From: JANPCX01 sp031431125
GTDB lineage: Bacteria; Pseudomonadota; Gammaproteobacteria; Burkholderiales; Burkholderiaceae_C
Length of the DNA stretch: 63,705 nt
NCBI GenBank assembly: GCA_031431125.1
Contig: JANPCX010000036.1
Span: 1-63,705, forward strand
Direction of reading: 5' to 3'
The first letter of the stretch is position 1; each line of letters opens with the position of its first letter. A program made the position numbers and the translations under genes. Shown one piece after another: positions 60,257-63,705 of this stretch. The notes under the pieces are model-generated. The model worked only from the letters and a program-made list of their open reading frames with translations. It was not told the origin of the DNA and ran no database searches.

Positions 60257-62304
60257 ACGTGAACCCAGATTCTTCTTCCTCGACCGAGGGCGATGCGCAG
60301 AAGTCGCCCGAGACTTCCGCCACACAGGAGGGGTCAGGAGCGGCAACGCCGGTGCGTCGCAAACGTACCGTCAAGGTGGCGACTTCGGCCGATGGAGCCG
60401 ATGCCGCACCTGCAGCGTCGGACGACGCGCCTGCGGTTGCCAAGCCCGTACGTAAACGTAAGGTGGTGGTTGCTGCTGCGGACGAGCAAGCGTCACAGCC
60501 CAGTGTCACGGCGCCGCCTTCCATCGCAGCGGCAGTTGAACCGCCCGCGATACCGGCCGCAACGCCACCCGTGGGGCAGTCCTCGGACGCACCACGACCC
60601 GTGTCGGTTTCACAAAATGAGGGCCAAGATGGGAGCGCGGTTAACCCCGATCGAGCCCAAGGCGATGAGCCGGGCCGCCGTCGCGGACGTAACCGCCGCC
60701 GTGGTGGCCGCGAAGGTGCAGTGGGTCCCCGCGACGACGCGGCTGGCCCACAGCAAAACATGGCTGTGGCCAGCGATGTCAGCTTGGATGAAGACGACGC
60801 GCCCGTGACCTTGGACCCCAAGGTGGTCGAAGAAAAATTAGGCGAGGTGTTCTCGGTTTTGTTGTCAGGCGAGTTTGATGCCGACGAGGCGCCAAGCGAG
60901 TCGGCCCCTGCAACGCAAGCTGTCGGCGCTGAACCGGTGCCCGGTGAGGCCCCCGCCGCTCCGTATGAAGCACCCAAACGTGTGCTCTTGGCCGAGCCCG
61001 ACGCGCCCAAATTGCAGAAGGTGCTTGCACAGTCTGGCATAGGCTCACGCCGTGACATGGAACAAATGATCGTCGACGGTTTGGTCACGGTGAATGGCCA
61101 AGTGGCCCATGTGGGCCAGCGCATTTCGTTTGGCGACCAAATCAAGGTGGACGGGCGTTTGGTTCGTGTACGCATCGTGCCGCCAGCCCCGCGCATCATT
61201 GCTTATCACAAGCCTGTGGGCGAAGTCGTGACCCACGACGACCCGCAGCACCGGCCCACGGTGTTTCGCCGTTTGCCGCGTTTGCCACAGGGCAAGTGGC
61301 AATCGGTGGGACGGCTGGACATCAACACCGAAGGGTTGCTGCTGTTCACCAACTCCGGTGATTTGGCCAACAAACTGATGCACCCACGTTTTGGCGTGGA
61401 GCGTGAATATGCAGTGCGTGTACTGGGCACCTTGGAGCCCGACGCCAAAGCCAAGTTGCTCGCCGGGGTGGAGATTGAAGGCCAGACCGCGAGTTTCCGT
61501 TCCGTTGAGAACGGCGGCGGCGAAGGCGTCAACCACTGGTACCGCGTGGTCATCACCGAAGGCCGCAACCGCGAAGTTCGCAAATTGTTCGATGCCGTGG
61601 GTTTGACGGTGAGCCGTTTGATCCGCATCCGCTATGGCACGGTGGTGCTGCCCCGTGGCCTCAAACGTGGTGTGTGGGTGGATTTGGAAGACACGGATGT
61701 GCGTTTGATACGCCAGCTCGCCGGTCACACCTCTCAGCCACGCCAGGACAACGACCGGGGCGGTCAACACAAAGGCAAAGGCGGCAAGCCGCCGCGCCGA
61801 GACGAAGTTCGCCGTGACGAAAAACGTCCTCAAGGCGGCAAACCCGAATTCAACGCCCAGCGCGATGGCCGCGGCAACCGCCCGCAACAGCCACCTCGCC
61901 GCGATCCGCCCGAAGTGCGCAGCACCCCGCGGGAGGAGGGCTGGGAGGACGATTTCGACCCGGCGCGTATTCCCAATCCGCTGGAGCAAACTTTCGACAA
62001 ACGTTTTGTGCAAAACCCGCGCAGCCCGGCGGGCGGACGCGGTTTCCGCAATGGTGGTGGGGGTTTTGGTGCAGGCGGCAGCGCGCCGGATGCGCCTGCC
62101 CCGCGCAAGCCAGGCAGCCCACGTGAACCCGATCCTCTGCAAACATCGGTCGGCTACATCGGTGCCAATGCCTACCACCGCAAAGGCGGTGGCGGCGGTG
62201 GTGGCCGTGGCGGGCAGGGCGGCGGGGGGGGGTATGGCGGCGGTGGAGGCGGTGGTTACTCCGGCGGTGGCAAGGGCGGTGGCGGTGGCCGCCGCGGTCG
62301 TTGA
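60253..62304 (+). CDS. rluB: 23S rRNA pseudouridine synthase RluB with long extensions
   Basis: The central ~245 residues form an RsuA-type pseudouridine synthase: S4 domain (PKLQKVLAQSGIGSRRDMEQ) and catalytic VGRLDINTEGLLLFT with the conserved Asp. It modifies 23S rRNA (U2605 in E. coli). On both sides are low-complexity extensions: ~240 N-terminal residues rich in Ala, Pro and charged residues, and ~185 C-terminal residues with Arg/Lys-rich and then Gly-rich (GGGGYGGGG-like) repeats resembling RGG RNA-binding tails. Total 683 residues, over twice the E. coli protein. Confidence 0.9.
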   Translation: MNVNPDSSSSTEGDAQKSPETSATQEGSGAATPVRRKRTVKVATSADGADAAPAASDDAPAVAKPVRKRKVVVAAADEQASQPSVTAPPSIAAAVEPPAIPAATPPVGQSSDAPRPVSVSQNEGQDGSAVNPDRAQGDEPGRRRGRNRRRGGREGAVGPRDDAAGPQQNMAVASDVSLDEDDAPVTLDPKVVEEKLGEVFSVLLSGEFDADEAPSESAPATQAVGAEPVPGEAPAAPYEAPKRVLLAEPDAPKLQKVLAQSGIGSRRDMEQMIVDGLVTVNGQVAHVGQRISFGDQIKVDGRLVRVRIVPPAPRIIAYHKPVGEVVTHDDPQHRPTVFRRLPRLPQGKWQSVGRLDINTEGLLLFTNSGDLANKLMHPRFGVEREYAVRVLGTLEPDAKAKLLAGVEIEGQTASFRSVENGGGEGVNHWYRVVITEGRNREVRKLFDAVGLTVSRLIRIRYGTVVLPRGLKRGVWVDLEDTDVRLIRQLAGHTSQPRQDNDRGGQHKGKGGKPPRRDEVRRDEKRPQGGKPEFNAQRDGRGNRPQQPPRRDPPEVRSTPREEGWEDDFDPARIPNPLEQTFDKRFVQNPRSPAGGRGFRNGGGGFGAGGSAPDAPAPRKPGSPREPDPLQTSVGYIGANAYHRKGGGGGGGRGGQGGGGGYGGGGGGGYSGGGKGGGGGRRGR

Positions 62305-62361
62305 GCGTCCCGCGGTCCCCCGTCAACAGTCAACCCGCTGTTGACATGTAGAGAGCAAATG

Positions 62362-62395
62362 ATCTGTCCGGAGCTGTAGCAAGTAATCTGTCCGG
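62362..62395 (+). repeat. Left-end repeats of the insertion sequence
   Basis: ATCTGTCCGG occurs twice in direct orientation, at 62362-62371 and 62386-62395, just upstream of the transposase. Paired short repeats at the end would be transposase binding sites. The exact terminus and target duplication cannot be fixed because the right end may be outside the window. Confidence 0.6.
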
Positions 62396-62461
62396 TTTAG
62401 GGGAGGTGCGATGTTCGCACCACAACTGAGCCGGGCGCACTTGATGCAAGGAAGCCGGATC

Positions 62462-63640
62462 ATGAGATTTGAAGAGGTTTACGAGGGTTGGCATGCCAGG
62501 CGATTAAGCCAGGCCGAGGCGGCGCAAATACTGGGGGTGTGCCCACGCAGCTTTCGTCGTTACGTTGCGCGCTACGACGAAGGTGAAGGGGACCTGAACA
62601 GTTTGGCGGATCGGCGTTTAAGCCAAGCCTCCAAGCGCAAAGCGCCAGACGCTGAGATCACAGCGGTGCTGGCGCTCTACAAAAGCCGCTTTGAAGGCTG
62701 GAATGTCCAGCACTTCTGCGCCCACTACCGGCGCGATATGCAAGCGCAGGCACAGCCTGTGCGCAGCTACAGCTGGGTCAAGACCGTCTTGCAAGGCGCT
62801 GGCTTGGTGGCCAAGGGGTCAGCCAAAGGTCGCCACCACAAAAAGCGCGATCCCAAGCCCATGGTGGGCATGATGGTGCATCAAGACGCCTCCACACACG
62901 AGTGGGTGCCCGGCAAGCACTGGGACTTGGTGGTGACTATGGACGATGCCACAGCAGAACACCTCTCCATGTTTTTTTGCGCCCAGGAGGGCACGGTCTC
63001 CAGCTTTCACGGCATTGGGCAAAGCATTGCCCGCTATGGATTGTTTTGCAGTCTGTACACCGACCGAGGGGCGCACTACTTCACCACGCCGGTAGCACAA
63101 GGCAAGGTGGATAAAACCAATTTGACGCAGGTGGGGCGGGCCTGCCAGCAACTCGGCATTGAGCACATTGCGGCGTACTCACCGCAAGCCCGAGGCCGCA
63201 GCGAGCGGGCGTTTCGCACGCACCAGGACCGGCTGGTCAAGGAGCTGGCCCAGCAAGGCATTAAAGAGATGGTGCAGGCCAACGCCTACCTGGAGGAGGT
63301 CTACCGTGGGCAGCACAACAAGGAGTTTGCCCGGACTGCGGCCAACCCCGGCAGCGCCTTTGTGCCCTACATCGCCCAAGCGCACTTGGCCGACGCGCTG
63401 TGCGAGCAGCATGAGCGCGTGGTGGGCAATGACAACACGGTGCGCTTTGACGGTTTGGTGCTGCAAATCCCCGAGCAGCAACTGCGCTACAGCTACAGCC
63501 GTACCCACGTGCGAGTGCATCGGTATGTGGATGCAACGCTGTCGGTGTGGCATGGCCCCAGGTTGCTCGCGCGCTTCACGGCGCAGGGCAAGAGTCACGA
63601 TGCTGAGGTGACTCAAACGGATCAGCGCTTGGCTGCGTGA
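62462..63640 (+). CDS. ISNCY-family (IS1202-like) transposase
   Basis: DDE transposase of 392 residues. An N-terminal HTH (LSQAEAAQILGVCPRSFRRY) is followed by a retroviral integrase-like core: Asp in MVHQDASTHEW, Asp in LYTDRGAHYF, and Glu in QARGRSERAFRTHQDRLVKE. The sequence fits the ISNCY/IS1202 group I know. The ATG at 62462 has AAGGAAG upstream and gives the family start MRFEEVYEGW; an ATG at 62411 with GGAGG would add 17 residues. The frame is intact, so it may be active. Confidence 0.85.
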   Translation: MRFEEVYEGWHARRLSQAEAAQILGVCPRSFRRYVARYDEGEGDLNSLADRRLSQASKRKAPDAEITAVLALYKSRFEGWNVQHFCAHYRRDMQAQAQPVRSYSWVKTVLQGAGLVAKGSAKGRHHKKRDPKPMVGMMVHQDASTHEWVPGKHWDLVVTMDDATAEHLSMFFCAQEGTVSSFHGIGQSIARYGLFCSLYTDRGAHYFTTPVAQGKVDKTNLTQVGRACQQLGIEHIAAYSPQARGRSERAFRTHQDRLVKELAQQGIKEMVQANAYLEEVYRGQHNKEFARTAANPGSAFVPYIAQAHLADALCEQHERVVGNDNTVRFDGLVLQIPEQQLRYSYSRTHVRVHRYVDATLSVWHGPRLLARFTAQGKSHDAEVTQTDQRLAA

Positions 63641-63705
63641 GCATCGCCTGTACCAACGGGGGGCTAAAAAGCAGCGAAGAAAGGGGGGGGCCTGCGGCGC
63701 CCTGG

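Overview
The window is chromosomal DNA from a betaproteobacterium. Gene content and order point to Burkholderiales, most likely Comamonadaceae: an iscRSUA-hscBA-fdx operon, a 14-gene nuoA-N operon followed by DUF2818, a Nudix hydrolase and DUF1178, sucA-sucB-lpdA followed by zapE, the divergent bamD/rluD pair, and scpB-rluB. This placement rests on recognised proteins and gene order, not on a database search.

Layout. 1-130: 3' end of a 5S rRNA and its terminator, so an rRNA operon ends here. 0.2-6.7 kb: an HDOD protein, then iron-sulfur cluster assembly (isc) with a probable IscR site in front and a hairpin terminator between iscA and hscB. 6.7-14.8 kb: housekeeping genes (a small minus-strand protein, tsaD, an orphan amino-acid-type binding protein, rpsO-pnp, a quinone oxidoreductase, tpiA, secG). 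15.0-31.6 kb: tRNA-Leu(GAG), the full complex I operon and three trailing genes. Two nuo gaps carry palindromic inserts, and the one before nuoD includes a duplicated nuoD start. 31.7-37.85 kb: a ~6 kb integrative mobilizable element in the 3' end of tRNA-Leu(TAA). It has a tyrosine integrase, an AlpA-type regulator, a MobV relaxase, two minus-strand genes arranged like integron cassettes beside attI- and attC-like sites, and ~1 kb of apparently non-coding DNA with three degenerate repeats. Matching att cores and G-rich arm-type repeats mark both ends.

37.85-44.5 kb: murI and a uracil-DNA-glycosylase-like gene on the minus strand, then an ETF / acyl-CoA dehydrogenase / nitronate monooxygenase cluster preceded by a 22-bp palindrome that looks like an operator. 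44.5-52.2 kb: the 2-oxoglutarate dehydrogenase complex, zapE and a periplasmic protein. 52.2-62.3 kb: PP2C phosphatase, DUF465 protein, DinG/YoaA-type helicase, a lipoprotein with Asp-box repeats, bamD/rluD, a gap holding structured sequence and a 268-bp MITE-like element, then scpB-rluB. 62.3 kb to the end: an ISNCY (IS1202-like) insertion sequence whose right end may lie outside the window.

Much of the core DNA encodes respiration. Isc supplies clusters to the Fe-S subunits of complex I, 2-oxoglutarate dehydrogenase supplies NADH, and ETF with the acyl-CoA dehydrogenase feeds electrons from acyl-CoA oxidation. The less explained parts are the small mobilizable element with its cassette-like cargo and repeats, the palindromic duplication at nuoD, and the MITE-like element before scpB.
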